From CBDCZY01 sp965224745 (GTDB lineage: Bacteria > Pseudomonadota > Gammaproteobacteria > Methylococcales > Methylomonadaceae), in NCBI GenBank assembly GCA_965224745.1, contig CBDCZY010000010.1, positions 372,001 to 436,000 on the forward strand: 64,000 nt of DNA, read 5' to 3'. Every line of letters starts with the position of its first letter. Positions within the stretch are counted from its first letter, which is position 1. The notes beneath the pieces are model-generated. The model did not search any database. It saw only the letters and a program-made list of their open reading frames with translations, and was not told the origin of the DNA. Both the position numbers and the translations under genes were made by a program. Shown here in pieces: positions 18,026-25,886 of this stretch.

Positions 18026-18242
18026 TTCCTGGCCTTGCTGCTGGGTTGGAATTTACTCCACGGATGTCGTCCTATTCATCATATTAAGGTGGCATAAGGC
18101 AATGAAATTTGATTTGGAGATTGTCTCGAATCTATTCCGGCTCACTTTTTCTCTTTAAAAAAAGCTGAAGAATAGTTTGTTTGATCGATATTTCACTGGG
18201 GACTCGAATCTGGGTTCTAGGATAGCCACACAATTGGTTTCA
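18026..18242. other. Intergenic sequence beside a decayed GTPase gene
   Basis: No convincing gene is present. The segment lies where the rest of the truncated minus-strand CobW-like gene should be, but no reading frame in it resembles that family. It is probably decayed or rearranged DNA. Confidence 0.4.
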
Positions 18243-18422
18243 CTAAATATCCGGGCAAAAGGCTTGTGTGTCGGTGGCAATAGTATTGCCAAACTCATTG
18301 ATTATCACTGCGGAATGAGGAAAATCGGAGAGCATCAAGTTTATGACGGTTGTTTTACCGCTCCCAAGAAAACCGATTAATACGAAAACTGGAATCCGTT
18401 GCGGTGTTCTTTGGTTATTCAT
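18243..18422 (-). pseudogene. N-terminal fragment of a CobW/G3E-family GTPase
   Basis: From an ATG at 18422 the frame encodes RIPVFVLIGFLGSGKTTVIN, the start of a CobW/YjiA-type metal-chaperone GTPase with its P-loop (GFLGSGKTT), then SAVIINEFGNT, the beta-strand that normally precedes the switch region. It stops after about 59 residues, whereas the family is 300-400 aa. No continuation was found in other frames beyond 18243. It is therefore a truncated remnant. Confidence 0.75.
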
Positions 18423-18431
18423 ATCAAGCAA

Positions 18432-18672
18432 TTATATAAAAAATTTCAATAGAAAAGTATATGATACAAGGTACTGTTTAAAATTCTTAAGATAGATTAA
18501 AACTATTATTTGGATTATGGGGATCTCTAAAAACCAGGTTTTTTGTTTCACTTAGAGGTGGATGGTTTTCGAGAAACATAGAAGCTAGCCACTGCTTAAA
18601 ACTGGATAAAAATTGCATAGCCCGCGTTGTTTTTACCTAATTTTCGGACAGTCTCCAAGGAGATAGATCGTT
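18432..18672. other. Intergenic, upstream of the four-helix membrane protein
   Basis: Very AT-rich sequence with no supported coding frame. It ends in AAGGAG at 18657, a good ribosome site for the ATG at 18673. A promoter is expected but not identified. Confidence 0.4.
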
Positions 18673-19008
18673 ATGTTTGCCATATTGTATTTAACTATTT
18701 TTGTTACATCTTTGATGCTTGTTATTCGCGATAAGGATTTTGAAACCGTACAACAACCGTGCTTAGTTTGTATGCCGCGGCATTTTATTTTATTATCTTT
18801 AGGATGTTTATTTGTTGGCGCAGAAGCGTTCGCATTATTTGCACCTCGTCTTGTTTGGGTCATTAGTGGGGTGATGACGCTTTCCATCAGTGGTTTTTTG
18901 TTTGGCATCTTTTGCATGTATGAACGTAATAAAAGAATTCTTGCAGGGTTGCAAATAGTTTATGTCATCTTAATAACGGTACACTTCTATACGTGGTGGT
19001 GGGAATAG
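18673..19008 (+). CDS. Hypothetical four-helix membrane protein
   Basis: The 111-aa protein has four predicted membrane helices (about residues 2-17, 40-60, 63-85 and 90-107) with a short polar loop after helix 1 containing QQPCLVCMP, a CxxC pair that could bind metal or form a disulfide. The start is supported by AAGGAG 11 nt upstream. I do not recognise the family and nothing nearby suggests a role. Confidence 0.65.
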   Translation: MFAILYLTIFVTSLMLVIRDKDFETVQQPCLVCMPRHFILLSLGCLFVGAEAFALFAPRLVWVISGVMTLSISGFLFGIFCMYERNKRILAGLQIVYVILITVHFYTWWWE

Positions 19009-19130
19009 ATAATCCTTATGCTTCGTGCTATTAAAAGATAGTAAAAAGCTCATTAACTAGAGACAATTCATAGAAATGTGTAGATGCTGCACTGCGCAGA
19101 TTTGTTGCATTTTATTAAAGGATACTTAGT

Positions 19131-19290
19131 AGGAACGTGGACGAAATAACTACGACAACTAACTTGTTTTTTTGTCTGTCTTCGGTGTTGTGGCAACAGT
19201 TGCGTAGCCTACCTGCTATGCGCCTGTTGCCACGCCTTAAAGACAAACAAAAAGCCCCGCGCTAGCCGAAGTTATTCCGTGTGCGTTCCT
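19131..19290 (-). repeat. MITE-like hairpin repeat, copy 3 (inverted orientation)
   Basis: The 160-bp element begins AGGAACGTGGACGAAATAAC and ends with an imperfect inverse (GTTATTCCGTGTGCGTTCCT). The internal stem is perfect here: GTGGCAACAG pairs with CTGTTGCCAC. Its sequence is closely related to the copy at 27.1 kb, in opposite orientation. Flanks TACTTAGT and TACTTTAT resemble each other but are not an exact target duplication. Nothing else was seen in the surrounding 19009-19318. Confidence 0.8.
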
Positions 19291-19318
19291 TACTTTATTA
19301 TTAACGAGATATGGTGCT

Positions 19319-20305
19319 ATGTTGGAAATAAAAAATAATAAATTATTAGTAGTTTTGAGTTTGTTTGTGGTTGTCATGTTTTTTTTATTTCTCGACCAAC
19401 AAACACCCGAGAAAAAGCCTGCATTACAAGATAAAATGCAGCGAGCTATGGAGAACCATGATCATGAGGATGCATTTATATTCGCATCCAGCTTGCTTGA
19501 GTTAGAGCCGGGTAATCAACAGGCCATCAAGGTTATTAAGAACTCAGGCGAGATTCTTTTGTTTTTGCAAATAGCTCAATCTTCAATAGCTGATATAGGA
19601 ATAGATGCAGAGAAAATAAAGACCACGCCTGAAAAAGTCTATGAGCTTTTTAAAAAGGCAAGAAAATATACTGCTAAAGCTAAGTTTCTGGATGCCGATT
19701 TCAAGACCACATTAGAATTTGAAGAACGGCTTGATGAAGCACAGGGCTATATGCTCAGCATACTAGCTGCCAATGTTCTAAATGTTGGCGAAAGTGTGTA
19801 TGCAAATGTATTTAATAAATACGAAAAAAAATCAGCTATTATCGATTCAGCGTCCTCATCAGAATATCTTGATATCTTTCTTGGTGTTCAGTCTTCATGG
19901 GCACCCGTTAAGACATCAGTAGAAGATGACAAAGGCAATTTTAATTCTGAACTGGATAAGATGGATGAAACATCACAATTGGTAGCTGATTTTAAGGCGG
20001 GGCAAGCACAAAATATGGCTGAATCTGTATTGATATATATTCAGTCGGTAAAAAATTCATTAGACGTTCTTGCGGTTCCGAAGGGGAGTCTCAAAACATT
20101 CAGTCAGGCGGCGAAAATTACTACAAAGCAATATGATGAAGCACATGCCAGACTAATGAGACACCTGTCTGAGTCAGCAAATGATGATGAATTATCTAGT
20201 TTGGTTAACGCGGGTAGGGACTATAAGTTATTCCAGCAAACCTCAACGGCTGACTTGATCAACGAAAATGAATATTTGCAGAATCGTGTGACTCATTCTT
20301 TTTGA
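19319..20305 (+). CDS. Hypothetical membrane-anchored helical protein
   Basis: The 328-aa protein has one N-terminal membrane helix (about residues 9-25, LVVLSLFVVVMFFLFL) and a soluble region that is almost entirely alpha-helical and charged. Residues 40-75 (RAMENHDHEDAFIFASSLLE, followed by LEPGNQQAIKV) look like a TPR or TPR-like unit. Most of the protein would lie in the periplasm. I do not recognise a named family. The start follows an MITE-like repeat by 28 bp, so the promoter may lie in or next to that element. Confidence 0.7.
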   Translation: MLEIKNNKLLVVLSLFVVVMFFLFLDQQTPEKKPALQDKMQRAMENHDHEDAFIFASSLLELEPGNQQAIKVIKNSGEILLFLQIAQSSIADIGIDAEKIKTTPEKVYELFKKARKYTAKAKFLDADFKTTLEFEERLDEAQGYMLSILAANVLNVGESVYANVFNKYEKKSAIIDSASSSEYLDIFLGVQSSWAPVKTSVEDDKGNFNSELDKMDETSQLVADFKAGQAQNMAESVLIYIQSVKNSLDVLAVPKGSLKTFSQAAKITTKQYDEAHARLMRHLSESANDDELSSLVNAGRDYKLFQQTSTADLINENEYLQNRVTHSF

Positions 20306-20335
20306 TTTCGGTTTGTTGTTGTCCATTGTTATTTA

Positions 20336-21238
20336 TTATTCGGATGAAAAATTAACCTTATCAAAATAGGCAATCAAAAATTCGACAAAAGTCGTCAGTT
20401 TGGCAGGGAAAAACCTCCTTTGTAAATAGGTTACATAGATTGGGATAGGAGGTATTCGGAAATCGTGAAATATTTCAACTAAATCACCTTTTTTTACATA
20501 GTTGGTAACCGAAAGGTCCGGAGCCTGAACAATACCCATACCAAGTGCTGCCGCCTGACAAAGAGCTCGTCCATTGTTTGAGGCAAAATGCCACTTTGGC
20601 TTTATTTTGACCAATTCTCCATTGACAAAGAAAATCCAATAATCACCATGAGGTGTATCCGTATAATGCAGGCATCGATGTTCGGCGAGAGCCTCTAAAT
20701 CCGTGGTATGGCCAAATTTAGCAATGTAGCTTGGTGAGGCATAGGTTGATAATTCAGTCGTCCCTAATTTTTTTGCAATGACGCCAGGCTCCACTTTGTC
20801 AGTAACCCTTATGGCGAGATCATAACTTCCATCGCTTAAATTCATGCGGCCATTATCAAGTGTCATGAGAACGTTCACGTCCAAAAATTTTTTTTGATAG
20901 GCTTCAATTGCAGGAATAAGGTGTATACCACCAAAATCAATGGGTGCGATAATTTTTAACGTTCCTTTAACGCATTGGCTTAGTTGGGTAGCGTATTGTT
21001 CGATAGAGGCTAAATCTTCTAATAGTTGTTTACATCTTTGGTAGTAGCTATTACCTGCTTCGGTTGGATTGACTTGTCGCGTCGTTCTGTTGAGCAAACA
21101 AATGCCTAAACTGGCTTCTAACTGTGCAATGTATTTGCTTATCATCATTGCTGATAAATTCTTCTCACGAGCTACTGCAGCGAAAGACCCTAGTTCAACA
21201 ATGCGGCAGAACACTTGCATATTATTGAGTTTATCCAT
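20336..21238 (-). CDS. LysR-family transcriptional regulator
   Basis: The 300-aa protein has the N-terminal winged helix-turn-helix of the family (MQVFCRIVELGSFAAVAREK then MISKYIAQLEASLGICLLNR) at about residues 8-60 and a C-terminal periplasmic-binding-like effector domain. The sequence resembles the CrgA/DmlR-type branch (TTRQVNPTEAG, YQRCKQLLED). It is divergent from a beta-carbonic anhydrase gene 160 bp away, so it may regulate that gene, but the spacer holds a hairpin with T-run and the link is not proven. Confidence 0.92.
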   Translation of the reverse strand: MDKLNNMQVFCRIVELGSFAAVAREKNLSAMMISKYIAQLEASLGICLLNRTTRQVNPTEAGNSYYQRCKQLLEDLASIEQYATQLSQCVKGTLKIIAPIDFGGIHLIPAIEAYQKKFLDVNVLMTLDNGRMNLSDGSYDLAIRVTDKVEPGVIAKKLGTTELSTYASPSYIAKFGHTTDLEALAEHRCLHYTDTPHGDYWIFFVNGELVKIKPKWHFASNNGRALCQAAALGMGIVQAPDLSVTNYVKKGDLVEIFHDFRIPPIPIYVTYLQRRFFPAKLTTFVEFLIAYFDKVNFSSE

Positions 21239-21338
21239 TCTGGCAATTATAAACCTAAAGTTTATATACTATAAAATTTATTGTTATTCTAATCGCTGGC
21301 TTTATGAGTTACTATGTCTGCGAGACGTTGTTTTTTCT

Positions 21339-21370
21339 GCGTAGCCAGACTTTTTGGCTACGCGGCTTTT
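21339..21370 (+). terminator. Intrinsic terminator-like hairpin upstream of carbonic anhydrase
   Basis: GCGTAGCCA (21339-21347) pairs perfectly with TGGCTACGC (21355-21363) and is followed by GGCTTTTTATT. It stands between divergent genes, 30 bp before the carbonic anhydrase ATG. It has no gene to terminate on the plus strand other than its own leader, so it may act as an attenuator or be a relic. Confidence 0.6.
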
Positions 21371-21400
21371 TATTAAAATATTTATGAGCCGGGGTGTATT

Positions 21401-21979
21401 ATGAGCCAAATTTTACAAGAAGTATTAGATGCTAATTCGCAATATGTTGCAAATTTTGAAGAAAAAGGCAAGCTTCCAATGCCTCCTGGCAGGAGTTTTG
21501 CGATACTAACCTGTATGGATGCACGCTTGGATCCTGCAAAATATGCGGGTTTGTCTGAAGGCGATGCCCACGTGATTAGAAACGCAGGAGGGCGAGCTAG
21601 TGACGATGCTATTCGATCTTTGGTGATTTCGTACAAATTATTAGGGACTCGAGAGTGGTTTGTTATACACCATACAAATTGTGGCATGGAAACCTTTACA
21701 GACGATATCATGCGAAGATTACTAGCCAGCAGCCTAAAAACATCATCGGTAGATGCAAGCGGGTGGCATGATTCTGGCCAAGGGCCAGGTTCTGGCGAAG
21801 GGGAATACATAGATTGGTTGACTATTAAAGATCAAGCAGAAAGTGTGACAAATGATGTGGTTCGTATTAAATCACATCCATTGGTGCCTTCTGACATACC
21901 CGTTTATGGTTATATTTACGAATGTGAATCAGGGAAGCTTATAGAAGTTCCTGCATCCACAGAAGCAGGCAAAGTTTAA
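21401..21979 (+). CDS. Beta-class carbonic anhydrase
   Basis: The 192-aa protein interconverts CO2 and bicarbonate using a zinc ion. The beta-class ligands are visible: the Cys and Asp-Arg pair in ILTCMDARLDP at about residue 37 and the His/Cys pair in VIHHTNCGM at about residue 91. VIRNAGGRASDDAIRSL between them is also typical. There is no signal peptide, so it is cytoplasmic. A terminator-like hairpin lies in its leader and a LysR gene is divergent. In an autotroph or methylotroph it would supply CO2/HCO3- for carboxylation; that role is inferred. Confidence 0.93.
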   Translation: MSQILQEVLDANSQYVANFEEKGKLPMPPGRSFAILTCMDARLDPAKYAGLSEGDAHVIRNAGGRASDDAIRSLVISYKLLGTREWFVIHHTNCGMETFTDDIMRRLLASSLKTSSVDASGWHDSGQGPGSGEGEYIDWLTIKDQAESVTNDVVRIKSHPLVPSDIPVYGYIYECESGKLIEVPASTEAGKV

Positions 21980-22070
21980 AAATACAATTATTGTTGTTTT
22001 TGACAGTGATAGAGAATCATTAAGTTACTTACTCATTTATGCCTTTCCGTTTCCTTTTTACAAATAACAA

Positions 22071-22117
22071 CTCAGCAATATAAATTACTGCAAATTTTGG
22101 TAATTAATGTTGCTGAG
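22071..22117 (+). promoter_or_regulatory. Long inverted repeat in the leader of rpsF
   Basis: An 18-nt arm starting CTCAGCAATATAAATTAC pairs with GTAATTAATGTTGCTGAG across an 11-nt loop, with 2 mismatches (16 of 18 pair). It is 180 bp before the TTG start of rpsF and after the carbonic anhydrase gene. No T-run follows. It could be a 3' end for the upstream gene or part of the S6/S18 autoregulatory leader; the sequence alone does not decide. The rest of 21980-22296 shows no gene. Confidence 0.5.
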
Positions 22118-22296
22118 TGGTAAGAGTTGGGCAGATCTTCTACCCATCACCTAGGTTCTGCAACTATCATTTCAGCGCGGCTATTTTAACTAATTTGATT
22201 GAGCGCAGATAATTCATTACAATGGTCGGTTTTGGAGTAACTACTCCTTGCTTTACTGTGCTTTACAGAAAGCTTAAAATCCATAAGGAGAAATAA

Positions 22297-23085
22297 TTGA
22301 GACATTATGAAATAGTTTTTTTAGTCCATCCTGATCAAAGCTCTCAGGTAACAGCGATGGTAGATCGATATCGGTCAATTATAGAAAATAACACTGGCAA
22401 GATCCATCGCCTAGAGGACTGGGGAAGACGGCAGTTGGCCTATCCTATCAACAAGATTCATAAAGCTCATTATGTGTTGATGAATATTGAGTGCGATCAA
22501 ACGACTCTTGAAGAATTGGAAAGTGGTTTTCGCTTTAATGACGCCATACTACGAAGTATGACTTTGAAAAGAAAAACTGCAATAACTGAACCCTCCACCA
22601 TGTCAAAGCCTGTTGAAGAATATCAAAAAAATGATACCGAAAAGGTGACTAAAACAGAGCCGGAAGCTAAAACAGAACCGGAAGCTAAAACAGAACCGGA
22701 AGCTAAAACAGAACCGGAAGCTAAAACAGAACCGGAAGCTAAAACAGAACCGGAAGCTAAAACAGAACCGGAAGCTAAAACAGAACCGGAAGCTAAAACA
22801 GAACCGGAAGCTAAAACAGAACCGGAAGCTAAAACAGAACCGGAAGCTAAAACAGAACCGGAAGCTAAAACAGAACCGGAAGCTAAAACAGAGCCGGAAG
22901 CTAAAACAGAGCCGGAAGCTAAAACAGAGCCGGAAGCTAAAACAGAAGCTGTAATTGACAAAAGCAACGGTAGCGATGAAACCAAGGACGAATTGGTTGA
23001 TGATGGAAATAAAGTTGCCGAAGAAGCTAAGACGGATGCCTCGTTAGATGATAGTGCGTCTGATAAAAAAGATGTTGCTGATTGA
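22297..23085 (+). CDS. rpsF: Ribosomal protein S6 with a long KTEPEA-repeat tail
   Basis: Residues 1-95 are a normal bS6 domain (RHYEIVFLVHPDQS, GKIHRLEDWGRRQLAYPI, HYVLMNIEC), which pairs with S18 on the 30S platform. From about residue 119 there are 16 perfect tandem KTEPEA hexapeptides, followed by an acidic, Ser/Asp-rich end, for a total of 262 aa against about 100-135 in most bacteria. The start is TTG at 22297, with AAGGAG 6 nt upstream. The tail has no membrane segment or signal and is expected to be disordered and strongly negative. rpsR, a DUF2232-type gene and rplI follow, the usual ribosomal cluster. Confidence 0.95.
   Translation: MRHYEIVFLVHPDQSSQVTAMVDRYRSIIENNTGKIHRLEDWGRRQLAYPINKIHKAHYVLMNIECDQTTLEELESGFRFNDAILRSMTLKRKTAITEPSTMSKPVEEYQKNDTEKVTKTEPEAKTEPEAKTEPEAKTEPEAKTEPEAKTEPEAKTEPEAKTEPEAKTEPEAKTEPEAKTEPEAKTEPEAKTEPEAKTEPEAKTEPEAKTEPEAKTEAVIDKSNGSDETKDELVDDGNKVAEEAKTDASLDDSASDKKDVAD
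22651..22938 (+). repeat. 16 tandem 18-bp repeats inside rpsF
   Basis: The unit AAAACAGARCCGGAAGCT occurs 16 times head to tail in frame, coding KTEPEA. Copies 1, 14, 15 and 16 have GAG and copies 2-13 have GAA for the first Glu; otherwise the units are identical. This near-perfect identity indicates recent expansion by slippage or unequal recombination. Confidence 0.97.
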
Positions 23086-23182
23086 ATGTATTTGAATTCG
23101 GCACATGCAAATACATAGCAAAGTCAATTATTATTAAATCAGTGACTTGTAAATAGAAAAAATAAAGAGGTTTTAAGTTATC

Positions 23183-23410
23183 ATGGCAAGACAGATGAGA
23201 CGTAAAAAAGTTACTCAAACGATATCTGAAGATGGTTTATCAATAGATTATAAAGACCTTAGCCTGATGAGTGAGTTTGTAACTGAAACGGGCAAGATCG
23301 TACCTAGCAGGATTACAGGGACTACTGCAAAGTATCAAAGACAAATTACACAAGCAATAAAACGAGCAAGATATTTGGCTTTGATCACCTATTGTGATTT
23401 GCATGAATAG
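23183..23410 (+). CDS. rpsR: Ribosomal protein S18
   Basis: The 75-aa protein shows the bS18 core IDYKDLSLMSEFVTETGKIV then PSRITGTTAKYQRQITQAIK and RARYLALITY, with the basic N-terminus MARQMRRKKVTQ. It binds S6 on the platform of the small subunit. The N-terminal cysteine found in many S18 proteins is absent. The ribosome site AAAGAGGTTTTAAGTT precedes the ATG. It lies about 100 bp after the long-tailed S6 gene. Confidence 0.97.
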   Translation: MARQMRRKKVTQTISEDGLSIDYKDLSLMSEFVTETGKIVPSRITGTTAKYQRQITQAIKRARYLALITYCDLHE

Positions 23411-23473
23411 CAACTAGTTATCGTATAGCAGGTTTCTCAGCAGACAACTCACAATATAAAGCAAGGGCAACGC

Positions 23474-24370
23474 ATGTTGTTTATAGCAGAATACGTCCTT
23501 CGGAGCAGGATTCAGGCTATGCTAGTTGCCGCTGTGCTTGCGTTATTGTCTATTATAATTTATCCGGCGAGCATTCTGAGCACTGCCATTATTGCTCTGA
23601 TTACGCTAAGAAAAGGTTGGTATGAAGGTTCTTTAATCATTGGCAGTGCATCCATTGTTACGGGAATTCTTGGTTACTTTCTTATCAAGAATTACACATT
23701 GGCAATAGGTTACGCGCTAGTATTGTTTATTCCTGTTTGGCTCATTGCTATTGTTTTAAGAGAAGGTAAAAAGTTATCGTTTGCTTTCGAAATAGCTATT
23801 TTCATAAGCACTTTGGGTATTCTTGCTTTGTACTTATTTAACTCTGACCCCCAAGCTATGTGGAAGAGTTATTTGACAACAATTATGCAACCCATATTGA
23901 GCAATTCAGAAGCACCCATTGATGACATCAAAATGTCAATCAGTTTTTTATCAAAGTATATGAGTGGCTTCATGGCGGCAGGAATGATTTCTGGTTTATT
24001 TGCTGGGTTATTACTTGGCCGATGGTGGCAATCAGTATTATTTAATCCAGGTGGTTTTCGTGCTGAGTTTTTGCAGTTAAAAACCAGCCCAATTCTAGGG
24101 ATTTCCAGTATTTTGCTCTTGGTGGCAGCGTTACTTAGTCATGGTAAAATTTCAGAAATGTCTTGGAATATTGTAATTGTTTTTTTTGTATTTTATTCTT
24201 TTACAGGGGTTTCTGTGCTGCATACTGTCTTTTCGACGATGCAACAAAAGAAAATCATTCTCTCAGTATTTTATATTATTTCATTTTTGGTACCTCATCT
24301 GCTTTTTATCGTTGCATCAATAGGCTTGGCCGATACATGGGTGGATTTCCGTAGCAAAATAAAAAAGTGA
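23474..24370 (+). CDS. DUF2232-type multi-pass membrane protein
   Basis: The 298-aa protein has about eight hydrophobic helices over its whole length with short loops, and no soluble domain. A polytopic protein of this size between rpsR and rplI matches the DUF2232 (YybS-like) membrane proteins found at this position in several gammaproteobacteria. The function is unknown; a substrate-binding (S) component of a transporter has been suggested for related families. Assignment rests on position and topology more than on residue motifs. Confidence 0.75.
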   Translation: MLFIAEYVLRSRIQAMLVAAVLALLSIIIYPASILSTAIIALITLRKGWYEGSLIIGSASIVTGILGYFLIKNYTLAIGYALVLFIPVWLIAIVLREGKKLSFAFEIAIFISTLGILALYLFNSDPQAMWKSYLTTIMQPILSNSEAPIDDIKMSISFLSKYMSGFMAAGMISGLFAGLLLGRWWQSVLFNPGGFRAEFLQLKTSPILGISSILLLVAALLSHGKISEMSWNIVIVFFVFYSFTGVSVLHTVFSTMQQKKIILSVFYIISFLVPHLLFIVASIGLADTWVDFRSKIKK

Positions 24371-24423
24371 AATCAATATTCAAAAAAAGTATTTTTAGTC
24401 ATTAATTTTGAGGTTATTCAACT

Positions 24424-24870
24424 ATGGAAGTAATACTTCTTGAAAAAATTACAAACCTTGGTGATTTGGGTGAAAAAGTTACGATTAAAGCGGGTTATGG
24501 CAGAAACTATCTGATACCCCATGGAAAAGCGGTCGCGGCAACAAAAAACAAAATTGAGGAATTCGAAAAAAGGCGCGCTGAATTAGAGAAACTTGCAGCA
24601 GGAAAACTTACTAAAGCAAAACAAAGAGCAGACGCTATTTCTAAGCTAAAAGTTGTTATTTCACAGAAAGCCGGCGATGAAGGTCGCTTATTTGGCTCCG
24701 TAGGCACTCAAAATATTGCTGAGGCTGTTACCGCTGCAGGAGTTGAGATCGAGAAACAGGAAGTTCGTTTGCCCTCTGGATCAATTCGAAATGTTGGAGA
24801 GTATGATATCGATATTCATTTACATACAGACGTTACGATAACGCTTCCGATTGAGATTGAAGCAGAATAA
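24424..24870 (+). CDS. rplI: Ribosomal protein L9
   Basis: The 148-aa protein has the classical L9 N-terminal domain (MEVILLEKITNLGDLGEKVT, then GYGRNYLIPHGKAVAAT), the long central helix (residues about 40-75) and the C-terminal domain with GRLFGSVGTQNIAEAV. It binds 23S rRNA at the base of the L1 stalk. Length and order are normal. It ends the S6-S18-DUF2232-L9 cluster and is followed by hldD after about 30 bp. Confidence 0.97.
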   Translation: MEVILLEKITNLGDLGEKVTIKAGYGRNYLIPHGKAVAATKNKIEEFEKRRAELEKLAAGKLTKAKQRADAISKLKVVISQKAGDEGRLFGSVGTQNIAEAVTAAGVEIEKQEVRLPSGSIRNVGEYDIDIHLHTDVTITLPIEIEAE

Positions 24871-24902
24871 AGGTTGGTCTTTGCTGATTTTCCACCGCTA
24901 GC

Positions 24903-25886
24903 ATGATAATTGTAACCGGGGGCGCTGGATTTATTGGTAGTAATATTGTTCTAGCCTTGAATGAATTAGGTTACGACAATGTCTTGGTTGTAGACAATCT
25001 TGAGAACGGGATAAAATTTAAAAACCTGGTTGATTGTCGTGTTTTTGATTACATAGATAAGCGGTCTTTCATCAATCAATTGGAAAAGGGCGCGTTTCAA
25101 GGTCAGCCAATTCAGGCTGTTTTTCATCAGGGAGCATGCTCTTCCACCACTGAGTGGGATGGCCGTTATTTGATGGAGAATAACTATGAATATTCTAAAA
25201 GGCTATTCAGCTATTGCCAAGCCCATAATATTCAGTTCATTTATGCTTCGAGTGCGGCTGTTTACGGCAATGGAACCACGTTTAAAACTGAGCTGCAATA
25301 CGAAAAGCCCTTAAATGTTTATGGGTATTCAAAATTTTTGTTTGATCAATACCTGCGGGCAAACATAGCTAAGATAAACTCTCAAGCTGTTGGATTACGC
25401 TATTTTAATGTATATGGCCCTCGGGAGCATCATAAAGGGACTATGGCGAGCGTTGCATTTCATTTAAATAATCAACTGTTAGAAACCGGAAAAGTGAAGT
25501 TGTTCGCTGGGTCGGAAGGTTATGAAAACGGTGAACAGCTCCGAGATTTTATTTATGTTGATGATGTGGTTAAAATTAATCTATGGCTGCTGGACAATCC
25601 CAATATTTCAGGAATTTTTAATGTAGGTACAGGCCGTTGCCAGTCTTTCAATGAGGTGGCTCAAGCGGTTATTGAATTCCATGGTTTTGGAGAAATAGAA
25701 TATATCCCATTTCCTGACCATTTAAAAGGTTGTTACCAAAATTATACCCAAGCCAATATTGATGCATTGAGAGAAGTGAACTGCCTGCATAAATTTAGCC
25801 CGGTAGAAGAAGGCGTTAACAAATATATGGCTTGGTTAAATAAAGATAGCATATCAAAGGTTAGTGGAGCCGCATCACAAGCTTAA
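24903..25886 (+). CDS. hldD: ADP-L-glycero-D-manno-heptose 6-epimerase
   Basis: HldD makes the ADP-L-glycero-D-manno-heptose used in the LPS inner core. The 327-aa short-chain dehydrogenase-like protein has the NAD(P) motif TGGAGFIGSNIV, the family segment HQGACSSTTEWDGRYLMENN and the YGYSK active-site Tyr/Lys at about residue 140. GLRYFNVYGPREHHKGTMAS is also diagnostic. Its stop overlaps the end of the convergent ypfJ homologue by 4 bp. It indicates a Gram-negative envelope with heptose-containing LPS. Confidence 0.95.
   Translation: MIIVTGGAGFIGSNIVLALNELGYDNVLVVDNLENGIKFKNLVDCRVFDYIDKRSFINQLEKGAFQGQPIQAVFHQGACSSTTEWDGRYLMENNYEYSKRLFSYCQAHNIQFIYASSAAVYGNGTTFKTELQYEKPLNVYGYSKFLFDQYLRANIAKINSQAVGLRYFNVYGPREHHKGTMASVAFHLNNQLLETGKVKLFAGSEGYENGEQLRDFIYVDDVVKINLWLLDNPNISGIFNVGTGRCQSFNEVAQAVIEFHGFGEIEYIPFPDHLKGCYQNYTQANIDALREVNCLHKFSPVEEGVNKYMAWLNKDSISKVSGAASQA

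Noticed and set aside
22651..22938. Tandem array as a possible CRISPR
   Set aside because: Units are 18 bp head to tail with no unique spacers, they stay in the rpsF reading frame, and no cas gene is present.
22623..22985. Minus-strand frame with repeated LASGSV
   Set aside because: It is the antisense of the KTEPEA array in rpsF. The repeat keeps every frame open, so there is no independent support for a protein.
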